Numbered from the stretch's first letter, positions 16,803 through 26,363 are shown. The stretch is 64,000 bases of DNA from Paenibacillus radicibacter (GCF_024721995.1 NZ_JANQBC010000003.1:452961-516960), one strand, 5' to 3'. A program made the numbers and translations. The notes: generated by a model not told the origin, from the sequence alone.

Positions 16803-17480
16803 TTACCAATTAATTCCCCAAGTTTTATTTTTATCTGCTTTAAAATATTCATCGAGTATATTTTGTGGAATAAATTTTTTTAAATAGGCCATATCAACAA
16901 AATTTCCTATATATGCCGGTATGTCATCAGGTTCAATCACCTCAACACCCACTGTATAATCATACATAACGCCTTTATAACTTAAATAATTTACGTAAGT
17001 TTTTCCATCATTTAGTATTCTGTAGCCACTTGCCAATTGATAGTTTTTAGAATTACTATCTACTAAATAATTTGATTTCGTTGACATGAAAATTTCAAAT
17101 TTAAGTAAATTAATCAATTCAATTCCTTTTGCCTTGTAATTATCAATTAGTTTTTGAACTTTGGCATCTTGGTCTTTTTTATATTGTTCTGCTTGTTGTT
17201 GTGGTGTCAATTCTTCAGTTGCTTGACCAATTTCTACACGATATAGTTGGTCATTCCACTTCACCGGTTTGCCAAGAGCCTCACCGATAGCCTTAAGTGG
17301 TAAGTATGTATTACCTTGATAGTTCAAAGCAGGCAATTCGTTAGATTTAAACTCCTTACCATTTACAAGAATCGGATAATCGATTTTTGTCAAAATATAC
17401 TCTTTAATTGTATCTGCATAAGCAGAAGTCGTTAAAGTCACTGCACTACCTATTACAACTCCAATCAAAACTTTTTTCAT
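16803..17480 (-). CDS. Stalk-domain (copper amine oxidase N-like) exported protein
   Basis: 225 residues. A signal peptide (1-22, ending in SAYAD) is followed by a stalk domain of the copper-amine-oxidase-N type (about 35-90), recognised by ILVNGKEF, LPALNYQGNTYLPLKAIGEALGK and VKWND. A Gln/Lys-rich helix (about 95-125) links to a C-terminal region of about 100 residues with no family I recognise. Stalk domains are common in Paenibacillus exported proteins and are thought to aid surface presentation or protein contacts. No terminator or partner gene is evident; the helicase gene lies upstream on the same strand with a 180-base gap. Confidence 0.75.
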   Translation of the reverse strand: MKKVLIGVVIGSAVTLTTSAYADTIKEYILTKIDYPILVNGKEFKSNELPALNYQGNTYLPLKAIGEALGKPVKWNDQLYRVEIGQATEELTPQQQAEQYKKDQDAKVQKLIDNYKAKGIELINLLKFEIFMSTKSNYLVDSNSKNYQLASGYRILNDGKTYVNYLSYKGVMYDYTVGVEVIEPDDIPAYIGNFVDMAYLKKFIPQNILDEYFKADKNKTWGINW

Positions 17481-17661
17481 GCTATTCTCCCCTTAAATTA
17501 GTGTGAATTATTATTTGTTAAATAATACCACGCTTAACTAATATGGGTCTATACTCCCATTTTCTGTGTCGAAATTTTAGGTAAAACCCGTTTAGTTGAC
17601 CCTGAGCACAGCTTCATTTCCAAAAAACACTCTACCAAATGGGAAAAACTATCATCCCCTC

Positions 17662-20600
17662 TTAAGCATCATCCCAGACCTCATCATTGTTATAGTCATT
17701 TATAATTGAAATCGTTTTATTTGCCACTTCACTACCGAGTGAGGCGTACAATTTCTTATCGCCAATAACATAAAATTCTTCTTTAGCTCGTGTTGCTGCA
17801 ACATTCATCATATTTGGATCAGAGACAGCCCATCTTGCCGCCCCACTGCTATCAGAGTCAGCTCCAAGAACAAAGTAGACAATTTTGGCCTCTTTGCCTT
17901 GAAAAGTATGGACAGTTCCAATATTCGTTGTTTTCCCATTTTCTCGTTTTGTAAAGTTAATTCCATCTAGGACTTGTGCAAGTTTATAAGCCACATTTCT
18001 AAATGGGGTGATAACATAAATCTCATCCGCTAAACTCCGATCTTGTTGCAAACGTTTATCAATAATACTTTTCAGTAAGTCAGCTTGTTCTTTCACAAAT
18101 TTGTCATTTGCTCTTCCGGTTGAATCATACCACTGTGATTTTCCTTGTGACTCATCTTCTGATTTACCTTGTACCATCCACCCGTCATACGATATTTCGT
18201 TTGAAATCGTGAACATCGGATAGTTCGAGCGTCTGTGTACCCAAAGGGGTATGCCAATCCATTCATCCTCATTTTTTTGGAAACCATACTGACTTGTGGC
18301 ATCCACAATGGTTTGAGTAGACGCATTAGCAGAGACAAATTTTTCATCGACTTTGTAATATCTTCCGATCAAGGTCAAAACATTTGAATTTAGTGTCATC
18401 ACCGGTTTTATTTGTGATGGATCCCCAACAACCATAACCTTTTTGCTTCTAAAGATCGCACCAACACTAGCTTGTGGTAGTGCTTGACCAGCCTCGTCTA
18501 TGAATAGATTTCCTATTGAGTTTTCATTAAGATTTTTAAACATTCTACCAAAACTAGCAAAAGTAGTGCTGACAACAGGGATAGTGAAATTCAACCATTG
18601 CCATGATTCTGAAATTAACTGATGTCCATTCACTTTTCCAATGTGTTCAGACTGACTACTCCAAATAATCCTCGCGGCTTTCAAACTCCTTCTGTTTTCA
18701 TACAGGAATTGCTTTCTAACTTTTAAGGCTGAAATAAACAACTCTGATTGTAATTTACGGAATTGCACTGTAAACCATGGATTAGACTTTTGAAGCTCAG
18801 TATATGATAATAAAAAATCTAGTTCCTTAATGCCACTTAGAGATTTGTTTTTTTCCAGAAATGAAATTTCTTCTTCCAATTTTTTTAAATGATTTTGTCG
18901 ATTGGTTATCCATCGATCGAATTCAGCTTTAGTGTCCTGAATTTGTTTTTGAGCTTTCTCACTTTTCTTAGCATTTTCCCTTATGCCATTTTCTAGTTGA
19001 CTACGGTTATTCAGCAATTTAGTTTTTTGTTCAAATAGATAATTTAAATGATCATTCAATTCATTCAAATTTTTAAAATACAGCTCAACTTTTTGTTTAT
19101 TAAATAATTTCTGAAACCACAAAAAACTTGGCTTTTGTGAAGCGACTACATCATAATTCCTTTCAACTTGAGCTTGAACATTAATTGAATTTTCTATCTG
19201 AGTGGAAAAATTAACTACATCTTTTTGAAGATCCACACGTTCTTGTCTCAGCCTTTCAAATTCACGTTTCACTTCTTCCTCCTGTAAAATTAAACCTGTA
19301 CGTTTCTTTTTTTCTTCTTGTTCAAATGCAATAGTTTGCTCCTTATGTTCTCTTTTTAATTTTCGAAGAGAATACATTTGCTTGCTATATTCTTGCATTT
19401 TTTCTCTTTCTGTTTTTAATCCATCATAGAGACGGGAGAATTCTTGATATAAACTTTCATCTGTATTCGCTTGATAATCAACTTCTAAATTTTTTTCAAT
19501 TGCTTCAATATTTAAAAGTAACTTGTTAATATTTGTTGAAGCTCCACCTTCTAACGAGAATACACCCCAATTTTCCTCATTTAAAAACTCACTTTTAATC
19601 TCACGATTCTTTCCGAAGCCTTTAACGGTTAAATCAGAATTAGATATATCTTTGAAATAATCTACTTCATCTAATTGCTTTTGAAAATCGTCAGCAATCG
19701 TTTCTTTCTTTGGCAACTCCCTAACAATGTTTTGGACTGCTCCATTGTTTGAACTTGCAACAACAATATTTTTATCTGAAATGGAAGGCGGTAAAACACC
19801 AATTTTAGCACTTTCCCAATAAACTAAACTCCCTTTAATCCTTTTATTAGAAAGCTGCACAATTTCGGCTGCCTGTTGTACCACTAAATCAGCAAAAATA
19901 TCTTTTAACAGTGTTGTTTTCCCTGTTCCTGGCGGACCATTGACACTACGAATCTCATTTTTGTCGTTTAAAGCTAAATTCACCGCAACCTGTTGCATGA
20001 ATGAAAGCGCAAAACTGGGGTTACTTGGGAACCGTCCCAACGGATAGTATTTAGGTTGTAAAATTGTTGTCTCAAAAATTTGTGGGTTAAAATGATCGGA
20101 CTCTTTATTACCATCTAGATTTTGTATAAATCCAGAAAATCCATCAAAATATCGATCCAAGTTTTTATTTGTAATTATCTTTGCTTTGTTCAGGTCATCA
20201 ATAAAGAACGAATGTAAATTTACATCTCCATTGTCCAAATTTTTTACAAATGCATAGCGGAAATTTTCTACAGATACATGATACTTTTGAAAAAGCTCAG
20301 AAATGGTGGAGTTAAATTCCTCATCAAACTTGCTGTTCAAATCTTCTCTAAATGCATTTTCAACTTTTGAAATATCTTCAGGTAAATCACCATGTTGGCG
20401 GATGTAACCGCTCATTGTAAAAAACAATTTGTCTGCTATAAAATTTAATTCATTATCAAAATAAATTGAGAAGGTAAATTTGTCAGATGTACTAACTTCA
20501 TCGTAGGCTTCAGGGATCTTGTATTTTCCCCTCAATAGATCAACAACTTCTTGAAAATCAAAAATATTAAAATATAATACTACTCCAGACTTCTTAAAAG

Positions 20601-20778
20601 ACATATCTGATATATTTTGTTGTTCTTTTTGTTTAGTTAAAAAGTCTAAGAAAAACTTATTCCAGTCTTCTTCCATTGTATGTAGGGGCTTTAGTGATTT
20701 GTCTTTTCTTTTAATAGAACCTTCGGATAGCTGCTCAATCGTAATCCAAGCATTTAAAATATCGTTCCTTTTGTTCAT
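17662..20778 (-). CDS. UPF1/DNA2-like superfamily 1 helicase with long central coiled coil
   Basis: 1038 residues. An N-terminal region (about 1-240) matches no domain I know. An SF1 helicase follows: Walker A GPPGTGKTT (281-289) with a Q-motif-like segment before it (FALSFMQQVAVNLAL), a split by a coiled coil (about 430-660, rich in Lys, Glu and Gln), Walker B DEAG (761-764) with VVGDPSQIKPV after it, then TVHTFQGKEA (about 954-963) and NVAATRAKEEFYVIGD near the end. It should be an ATP-driven RNA or DNA translocase. AT content and codon use are far from the adjacent rlmH, consistent with horizontal transfer. Similar stand-alone helicases occur in phage-defence settings, but no nuclease or other defence partner is adjacent. 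Confidence 0.82.
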   Translation of the reverse strand: MNKRNDILNAWITIEQLSEGSIKRKDKSLKPLHTMEEDWNKFFLDFLTKQKEQQNISDMSFKKSGVVLYFNIFDFQEVVDLLRGKYKIPEAYDEVSTSDKFTFSIYFDNELNFIADKLFFTMSGYIRQHGDLPEDISKVENAFREDLNSKFDEEFNSTISELFQKYHVSVENFRYAFVKNLDNGDVNLHSFFIDDLNKAKIITNKNLDRYFDGFSGFIQNLDGNKESDHFNPQIFETTILQPKYYPLGRFPSNPSFALSFMQQVAVNLALNDKNEIRSVNGPPGTGKTTLLKDIFADLVVQQAAEIVQLSNKRIKGSLVYWESAKIGVLPPSISDKNIVVASSNNGAVQNIVRELPKKETIADDFQKQLDEVDYFKDISNSDLTVKGFGKNREIKSEFLNEENWGVFSLEGGASTNINKLLLNIEAIEKNLEVDYQANTDESLYQEFSRLYDGLKTEREKMQEYSKQMYSLRKLKREHKEQTIAFEQEEKKKRTGLILQEEEVKREFERLRQERVDLQKDVVNFSTQIENSINVQAQVERNYDVVASQKPSFLWFQKLFNKQKVELYFKNLNELNDHLNYLFEQKTKLLNNRSQLENGIRENAKKSEKAQKQIQDTKAEFDRWITNRQNHLKKLEEEISFLEKNKSLSGIKELDFLLSYTELQKSNPWFTVQFRKLQSELFISALKVRKQFLYENRRSLKAARIIWSSQSEHIGKVNGHQLISESWQWLNFTIPVVSTTFASFGRMFKNLNENSIGNLFIDEAGQALPQASVGAIFRSKKVMVVGDPSQIKPVMTLNSNVLTLIGRYYKVDEKFVSANASTQTIVDATSQYGFQKNEDEWIGIPLWVHRRSNYPMFTISNEISYDGWMVQGKSEDESQGKSQWYDSTGRANDKFVKEQADLLKSIIDKRLQQDRSLADEIYVITPFRNVAYKLAQVLDGINFTKRENGKTTNIGTVHTFQGKEAKIVYFVLGADSDSSGAARWAVSDPNMMNVAATRAKEEFYVIGDKKLYASLGSEVANKTISIINDYNNDEVWDDA

Positions 20779-20810
20779 AGTCTCCCCCTATTACCCTCTG
20801 TATTTATATA

Positions 20811-20945
20811 TTATAGCGCTCTCATACTATTATCTGAATATATAAGGAAAAGCCCTACAACCAGGAAATCTTCATCAGCGTACCAATTATTTATATCCGA
20901 TTTGACTTCCTCTAATAATGCAATAGGCTTTCCCCTGTCAGCCAT
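20811..20945 (-). CDS. Possible 44-residue protein between rlmH and helicase
   Basis: An ATG 6 bases after the rlmH stop opens a 44-codon frame ending 32 bases before the helicase ATG. The product is acidic and Leu-rich (MADRGKPIALLEEVKSDINN at the start, then a hydrophobic FLVVGLFLIY). It matches no known family. The ribosome binding site is weak. It may be a real small protein, or a remnant left when the helicase gene inserted behind rlmH. Confidence 0.35.
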   Translation of the reverse strand: MADRGKPIALLEEVKSDINNWYADEDFLVVGLFLIYSDNSMRAL

Positions 20946-20951
20946 TTCGCC

Positions 20952-21431
20952 CTACTTATGGTAAGGCTCCCCGCGATTTATCCGAAACGCCCGATAAATC
21001 TGCTCAACCAGCACCAGCTTCATCAGCTGGTGGGGCAACGTCATGCGGCCGAAGCTTAGCCGCATGTCAGCGCGGCGCAGCACCTCTTGGCTGAGCCCGA
21101 GGCTGCCGCCGATGACGAACGCCACCTGGCTGCGCCCATAGGTGGCCAGCTCATCCACTCGCGCAGCTAGCTGCTCGCTCGTCCACATCTCGCCGTCGAT
21201 CGCAAGCGCGACGACGTAGACACCATCGCGGATCGACGACAAGATCCGCGTACCTTCGCGCTGCTTCACCGCTTCGCCTTCCGCATCGCTCATATTTTCT
21301 GGTGCCTTCTCATCAGGCACCTCTACAAATTGCACCTTCGCGTACGCGCCAAGACGCTTTGCATACTCCGCAATCCCGCTAACCAGATATTTTTCCTTCA
21401 GCTTCCCTACTGTAATCACCTGTATATTCAT
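20952..21431 (-). CDS. rlmH: 23S rRNA (pseudouridine1915-N3)-methyltransferase RlmH
   Basis: 159 residues, the family's normal length. The SPOUT fold is plain: [16 protein letters not shown] at the start, ALAIDGE, the knot motif [10 protein letters not shown] and the C-terminal [27 protein letters not shown] block ending in NRGEPYHK. It methylates N3 of pseudouridine 1915 in helix 69 of 23S rRNA, using SAM on assembled 70S ribosomes. It lies downstream of htrA and the CxxH/CxxC gene, as in many Bacillales. Local GC is higher than in the following helicase gene. A terminator upstream at 21546-21570 separates it from the wal-htrA block. Confidence 0.97.
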   Translation of the reverse strand: MNIQVITVGKLKEKYLVSGIAEYAKRLGAYAKVQFVEVPDEKAPENMSDAEGEAVKQREGTRILSSIRDGVYVVALAIDGEMWTSEQLAARVDELATYGRSQVAFVIGGSLGLSQEVLRRADMRLSFGRMTLPHQLMKLVLVEQIYRAFRINRGEPYHK

Positions 21432-21545
21432 TTAAACCCCACTCCATTTCTCTCTAATCTCTAACCCGCTCACACTTAATCCATGCACTTACTTCTGTTT
21501 TTCCCCACAGTCGTACAATCACGATCTCACATCCATACCCATAAC

Positions 21546-21570
21546 AAAAAGGAGAAACCTTCGTCTCTCC
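21546..21570 (-). terminator. Terminator after the CxxH/CxxC gene
   Basis: On the minus strand GGAGA and TCTCC (21551-21555 and 21566-21570) enclose a 10-base loop and are followed by TTTTT. It marks the end of the htrA/CxxH unit. Confidence 0.7.
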
Positions 21571-21592
21571 CCTCATCGCCTATCCAATTATC

Positions 21593-21763
21593 TTACACAA
21601 CAAGGAACCTTGCTTCCCCATCCGCGCATCGTTCACAATGCGTAGGTGGCTGCCAATCCTTGAATTGTACCTTTTGCAAATCGATAATATCCGGTGCATC
21701 CTCAAATTCATCTACGAAAATGTCAATCGCGATTTCCAAATGGTCTTTACATACAATATGCAT
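21593..21763 (-). CDS. CxxH/CxxC small putative metal-binding protein (BA_5709-like)
   Basis: A 56-residue protein beginning MHIVCKDHLEIAID and ending THCERCADGEARFLVV. The CKDH and CERC pairs give one zinc-type site, and the centre is strongly acidic. This matches the CxxH/CxxC family found beside htrA and rlmH in Bacillales, whose role is unknown. GTGAGGG lies 8 bases before the ATG. It follows the HtrA gene by 35 bases and is probably cotranscribed with it. Confidence 0.85.
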   Translation of the reverse strand: MHIVCKDHLEIAIDIFVDEFEDAPDIIDLQKVQFKDWQPPTHCERCADGEARFLVV

Positions 21764-21798
21764 CAAGAGTCCCTCACTTACTTCTGTCTTCTCTTTTG

Positions 21799-23055
21799 TT
21801 ACTTCGCCTCATTCACGGCAAGCGTCAGCTTTGCCGTCTTTTCCTTACCGCCACGGTAGAACGTAACGTTAATCGTATCGCCGACTTTTTTCTCCAAATA
21901 TAGATACTTTCTCAGGTCCAGCGTACTGCTCATCGGTTTGCCATCTAGCGCCGTTATGACATCTTGCGACATCATTCCCGCTTCCTTCGCCGGACCACTT
22001 GCCTCCAGAACAATAATCCCTTGCTTGACCTGTTCAGGCAGCTTCAGTATCTCTGTCCCCTTAAAAGATTGCAAATTCTGCATCGTCACACCGATCAGAG
22101 GACGCTTCACGATCTTATCCTTAATCAAGCTTTCAATAATCGGAATGGCATCCGTAATCGGAATCGCAAACCCAACATTGTCTACATTAAGATTCGCAAT
22201 TTTCATCGTGTTAATGCCAATCACTTTGCCATCCATATTGACGAGCGCTCCACCACTATTGCCTTGGTTAATCGCCGCATCCGTCTGGATCATCTCCATC
22301 TCCCAATCGACCTCATTATCGCCTGAGAGTGATACCGGAATCGTCCTCCTTGGCTCCGAGATAATCCCCTTCGTTACTGAAGGTGCTACCCCAAGTCCCA
22401 GTGGATTGCCCAGTGTAATGACCGTCTCCCCCATCTTCAGCTTACTGGAATCTCCGAACTCCGCCACGGCCGTTACACCTGCATCATCCATCTCCAGCAC
22501 AGCCAAGTCCGTAATTCGATCTTTTCCGATCAAAGTCGCCTTCTTCTTCTCGCCCGTGTGGAGCATCACCTCGTATGATGTTCCGTTCTCCACCACATGA
22601 TTGTTCGTTACAACAAGTACTTTTCCACCATTCTTTTGAAAAATAACCCCTGAACCCATACCCAGTCCCTGATCGCCGCTGCCCTTTTCGTCAGGTTTTG
22701 AAGTAATAACCGAGACAATAGCCGGTTTCACTGCCGCAGTCACTTTAACAACTCGGTCATCCCCCGACCCACTACTCGGCCCAGCGACCGCTGCTACCGT
22801 CTTACCCGCACCAGAACCGGTCAAGTTGAGAATAAGCACCACGAGTAACAACATAATCAGAGCGCCGCCAACCGCTGAAGCTATTACCAATCGCCCCTGC
22901 GACCCGAGTAACCTTCTAACACTACTCTTGAAGCTGCGCTCTGACCCTTTGCTGAATTTGCTTCTCGCAAATTGTTGTTCTTGCCCACTTCCGCGACGTC
23001 TTACATGTCTAGTAGGCTTCGATGAATAGAAATCATCTTTGTCAAAAAAACTCAT
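21799..23055 (-). CDS. HtrA/DegP-like S1C serine protease (YyxA/HtrC)
   Basis: 418 residues. A charged cytoplasmic head (1-50) and one membrane helix (about 56-78) anchor a trypsin-like domain with catalytic His153 (NNHVV), Asp183 (ITDLAVLE) and Ser267 (GNSGGALVN). A PDZ domain (about 320-410) includes VLEASGPAKEAGMMSQDVI. It acts outside the membrane, degrading or refolding damaged exported proteins. Its place after the wal operon matches B. subtilis yyxA (htrC). It has its own gap upstream (145 bases) and may have its own promoter as well as readthrough from yycJ. Confidence 0.92.
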   Translation of the reverse strand: MSFFDKDDFYSSKPTRHVRRRGSGQEQQFARSKFSKGSERSFKSSVRRLLGSQGRLVIASAVGGALIMLLLVVLILNLTGSGAGKTVAAVAGPSSGSGDDRVVKVTAAVKPAIVSVITSKPDEKGSGDQGLGMGSGVIFQKNGGKVLVVTNNHVVENGTSYEVMLHTGEKKKATLIGKDRITDLAVLEMDDAGVTAVAEFGDSSKLKMGETVITLGNPLGLGVAPSVTKGIISEPRRTIPVSLSGDNEVDWEMEMIQTDAAINQGNSGGALVNMDGKVIGINTMKIANLNVDNVGFAIPITDAIPIIESLIKDKIVKRPLIGVTMQNLQSFKGTEILKLPEQVKQGIIVLEASGPAKEAGMMSQDVITALDGKPMSSTLDLRKYLYLEKKVGDTINVTFYRGGKEKTAKLTLAVNEAK

Positions 23056-23200
23056 GGTCCTCGCATCTCCTCTCCTAAGGATTATCTCTCTATCATTTTT
23101 TCATAGAATCGTGGAATATTTTCGCCCATCTGAACCTACAATAAGAGTAGAGTCATTCTTCACCCTATCTTTTATATGAAAAAAGGAGACCTGATCACCT

Positions 23201-23416
23201 ATGGACACTAGGCAATCCCCCATGCATGAAATCAACCTCATCGGCAAGCTTGCCGATCTCAAAGAGGACAACTACCACAATGGACTTATGATCTCCGCAC
23301 TCATTGATCTTCTCATAACAAAACAGGTATTCACGCGGGAAGAATTCCAAGCGAAGATGGACATCCTAGATGCTTCATTTGCGCCAGCTAATCCTCCAAC
23401 TTCTCCCACGGTGTAG
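23201..23416 (+). CDS. Small protein of unknown function, convergent with yycJ
   Basis: 71 residues starting MDTRQSPMHEINLIGKLADL. It is helical and acidic, with a Pro/Thr-rich tail and no Cys. An AAAGGAGA site lies 10 bases before ATG 23201, which makes translation likely. Its last 29 bases overlap the 3' end of yycJ on the other strand. I recognise no family. The Asn-Tyr-His segment (KEDNYHNGLMISALIDLLI) looks like a conserved helical hairpin. Confidence 0.7.
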   Translation: MDTRQSPMHEINLIGKLADLKEDNYHNGLMISALIDLLITKQVFTREEFQAKMDILDASFAPANPPTSPTV

Positions 23417-24191
23417 AGCGGTCAAAGTACGTATTCATTAACCGTACATTGCAATCTTCCAAGGATACTCCGCGATCTTTAGCTACGTCCGTAACTGTAA
23501 GTCGCGCCAGATCCAGCATGTTGTGATCCCGACTTAAGTGCGCCATATAGACAGCCTTTGTCTTTCCAGACAGCACATCACATAATCCATCTGCCGCTGC
23601 TTCATTGGACAAGTGTCCCATATCGCCTAGGATCCGTCGCTTAATATTCCATGGGTAATGTCCCATTCGAAGCAATTCCACATCATGATTCGTCTCCAGT
23701 ACCATAGCATCGGAATCCAGGAGCTTCTCCTTCACCTTCGAACTCATATAACCTAGATCTGTTGCCAAGCTAAGCTTCTTATCCCCTTGATAGAAGCAGT
23801 ATCCCACTGGCTCTGCCGCATCATGTGAGATGCCATAAGACTCCACCTTCAGATCACCCACATCCACCATCGAACCGGTATCCATCACTTTGCAATTCTC
23901 TTCCGCGATTTCACCGATTTGGCGATTAAGTGCTTCCCATGTCTTCTCATTGGCATAGATCGGCAAATTGTGCTTACGAGCTATTGCTCCTAAGCCCTTA
24001 ATATGATCAGAATGCTCATGCGTGACATAAATAGCGTCTAATTCGCTACCCTTCACACCCTGTTCATTCATCAATGCTTCTAGTTTTTTTGCGCTTAAAC
24101 CTGCGTCCACGAGCACCTTCGTCTCCTCGGTAGCAACGACCATTGCATTGCCGGTAGACCCACTCGCGAGCACCGTGAAACGTAATCCCAT
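23388..24191 (-). CDS. yycJ: Metallo-beta-lactamase-fold hydrolase YycJ/WalJ
   Basis: 267 residues. The MBL signature THEHSDHIKG is intact, with LASGSTGNAMVV at the start, GYCFYQG, LATDLGYMS and MAHLSRDHN supplying the further metal ligands. WalJ proteins are MBL-fold nucleases or hydrolases linked to the WalRK pathway, with effects on DNA replication and wall homeostasis coordination. It is the fifth gene of walRKHIJ and lies 81 bases after yycI. The 3' end overlaps the convergent gene at 23201-23416. Confidence 0.94.
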   Translation of the reverse strand: MGLRFTVLASGSTGNAMVVATEETKVLVDAGLSAKKLEALMNEQGVKGSELDAIYVTHEHSDHIKGLGAIARKHNLPIYANEKTWEALNRQIGEIAEENCKVMDTGSMVDVGDLKVESYGISHDAAEPVGYCFYQGDKKLSLATDLGYMSSKVKEKLLDSDAMVLETNHDVELLRMGHYPWNIKRRILGDMGHLSNEAAADGLCDVLSGKTKAVYMAHLSRDHNMLDLARLTVTDVAKDRGVSLEDCNVRLMNTYFDRSTPWEKLED

Positions 24192-24272
24192 CGCCCTTAG
24201 CTCCTCTGACTGTTCGTGTCTGTTTCTTTGTCATTCCTAATTATATACGAGAACTTCCAATTTTCATATTGC

Positions 24273-25031
24273 CTATTCCTTGGCTTTTTTTAGCTCTTCA
24301 TGTGACACTTCGACCCCTCCACCTGTTAGTGCAGGAATGTAGTAGATCGGTGTCTTATTTGTTGCAACCCGCCAGTATGGCGCAACATAACGCGTCTGTG
24401 AATCGAATGGTGGTCCATGATAACCTAACCGAATATCAACAATGGTTGTTCCTTCTGTCAGATAGGTATCAATCAAATTACGAATTACCGTGTAAGCAGG
24501 GAAAATTTTCTGTGCTTTTTGTTCCGCATTCTCCTCTACTTCAACATGCGTTTGGCGATAGCCTGTTATGTCTCCATTTTCCTCATATAGTTCTAAATTC
24601 ACATCAAATAACGGCAATTGTCCGTACGTTTGATTCATCACATAAACATTATCTTTTCTCTTGATCGAATCATATTGATATTGTTCAATGCCGGGAATCT
24701 CCATTTTCATGGCTTGTTCACGCGTCATTAACTTGTTCATAAATGAACTAACTGGAATCGGCGTTTTTAGCTTCGTTACATCGCCAGTCTTCATATTGTC
24801 GTCATTGAATTTAAGTGTCAGCTCTTTGAGCTTTGGCACTTCTTTTGGCATATCAACAGCGAGCGTAATGTTCTTGCTTGCAAGTAATCGATTTACTTCC
24901 TCGATCTGCTCTGCTGTGTCTACGACAAGGTCAGTTTGTTTAATTTCCCGCGCCCATAGTTGGTAGCCGAGAATCAAGTTCAGAATCACGAACGAGAAGA
25001 TCAATATCGTTTTAGCCCGGCCCCAATCCAT
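24273..25031 (-). CDS. yycI: WalK-regulatory membrane protein YycI
   Basis: 252 residues. One N-terminal transmembrane helix (about 7-25, with WGRAKTILIFSFVILNLILG) and a large extracytoplasmic domain with the YycI-typical C-terminal beta-rich fold (PYWRVATNKTPIYYIPALTGG). YycI binds WalK together with YycH and adjusts its activity. It follows yycH by 12 bases. Confidence 0.93.
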   Translation of the reverse strand: MDWGRAKTILIFSFVILNLILGYQLWAREIKQTDLVVDTAEQIEEVNRLLASKNITLAVDMPKEVPKLKELTLKFNDDNMKTGDVTKLKTPIPVSSFMNKLMTREQAMKMEIPGIEQYQYDSIKRKDNVYVMNQTYGQLPLFDVNLELYEENGDITGYRQTHVEVEENAEQKAQKIFPAYTVIRNLIDTYLTEGTTIVDIRLGYHGPPFDSQTRYVAPYWRVATNKTPIYYIPALTGGGVEVSHEELKKAKE

Positions 25032-25043
25032 GTATACCCTCCT

Positions 25044-26363
25044 TTAATCCACCAATTCAATCGTCCCATCCCGATACTCTAATGCCCATACCGGTTTAAG
25101 GGTCACCATCGTTTCGGTTTCCGTTGCCTGATAGGCCGGGTATACCGAGACGATATTGTAGCGGTTCGGTTTTAATTTAATAATATTCTCCAACTGCTCC
25201 CCGCTCATAATCTGAGCTTCAGTTCGCACCATGTTTTTCTTCTCTTTATCTTGAATGAGCAGCGAACGCTCATAACTTGTCACAATCCCTTTTTCCGTAA
25301 TCAGATGCATCAGACCGTACCCTTCACTAGTAGGTTGCACGATTGGATAAGAGTCAAAGTACTGCCGGAACTCGAACTGCCCTGTTCTTGGCGTATTGGT
25401 GACACTATTGCTTGGTCGATGTGGCGTTTTCGTTAACCCATATGTCCCGTTCCAACCTAGATGCTGATTAATAAACTTTATACTCGCTTGTAAGTTTTCT
25501 AGCACCTCATTCTTACTTTCCAGTGCTGCAATGGGGTCCGTATATTTAAGCCAATGCTTGCCTTGGCTCAGTTGAAGCCCTCGCTTACCATCCGTATAAA
25601 TTTGCGAGCCATCCCGCTCCTTAAACGGACGCACAGCCCCTGGGTCAACGAATAACACCCGTTTGAGTTGATCATCTGATATGACTGCTGAATTGAAACG
25701 ATAGGAGCTCATCGTGATCGGCTTTGATGGCAGATAATAGTCACCATTAGGCGTATAATACGAGTCTGCATTGCTTCCCCATGATAAGAACTTCTCAACA
25801 TCCTTTACTGTAAAATCCGCGCCACTGAGTTCATATGCAATCGACTTTGTATCCGTAAAGAAGAACGTCTTCACGTCCTCACCACTCTCCGTCGTGAAGA
25901 TCCATATGCTCGTTATCATCTCATCGGTTAGTGACATGTCCCCTTTAATCTTGAACATCGTCTGAAGCACCTGCATCGGTATGCCCCCACGGAAATGCAG
26001 CTCAATTCCTTTGCGCTTATTACGAATATCTACCCAATCAATATTGAGCGCAAACGTATTTACTCTTGAAAACCCACCGAATGAACGCTGCTTCACACTT
26101 TCTAGAATCGTCCCGAAGTATCCCATGTTCGGATACAAGAGCGTATGGGTGCTACTACCGGAATGAAACACCATATAGTCGGGAAATAAAAGATCCTCGA
26201 GTTCCAGTTGATTCTGATCGCCAATCGTCTCTGGTTTAATATAATCATTACCTTGTGCGATTCGCTCATATTGAGGCGAACTATACGTCAGTAAATAGGT
26301 TTGGAATAGTGATGCTAGAATCAACAAGGATAGTACAACTGTCTTGATACGATCTAGAGTCAA
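25044..26363 (-). CDS. yycH: WalK-regulatory membrane protein YycH
   Basis: 439 residues. An N-terminal membrane helix (about 5-24) anchors a long extracytoplasmic domain with three repeated alpha/beta subdomains, as in known YycH. The TTG start overlaps the walK stop (TTGA) and an AGGTGA site precedes it, so translation is coupled. YycH and YycI form a complex with WalK at the division septum and tune the kinase. Confidence 0.93.
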   Translation of the reverse strand: MTLDRIKTVVLSLLILASLFQTYLLTYSSPQYERIAQGNDYIKPETIGDQNQLELEDLLFPDYMVFHSGSSTHTLLYPNMGYFGTILESVKQRSFGGFSRVNTFALNIDWVDIRNKRKGIELHFRGGIPMQVLQTMFKIKGDMSLTDEMITSIWIFTTESGEDVKTFFFTDTKSIAYELSGADFTVKDVEKFLSWGSNADSYYTPNGDYYLPSKPITMSSYRFNSAVISDDQLKRVLFVDPGAVRPFKERDGSQIYTDGKRGLQLSQGKHWLKYTDPIAALESKNEVLENLQASIKFINQHLGWNGTYGLTKTPHRPSNSVTNTPRTGQFEFRQYFDSYPIVQPTSEGYGLMHLITEKGIVTSYERSLLIQDKEKKNMVRTEAQIMSGEQLENIIKLKPNRYNIVSVYPAYQATETETMVTLKPVWALEYRDGTIELVD

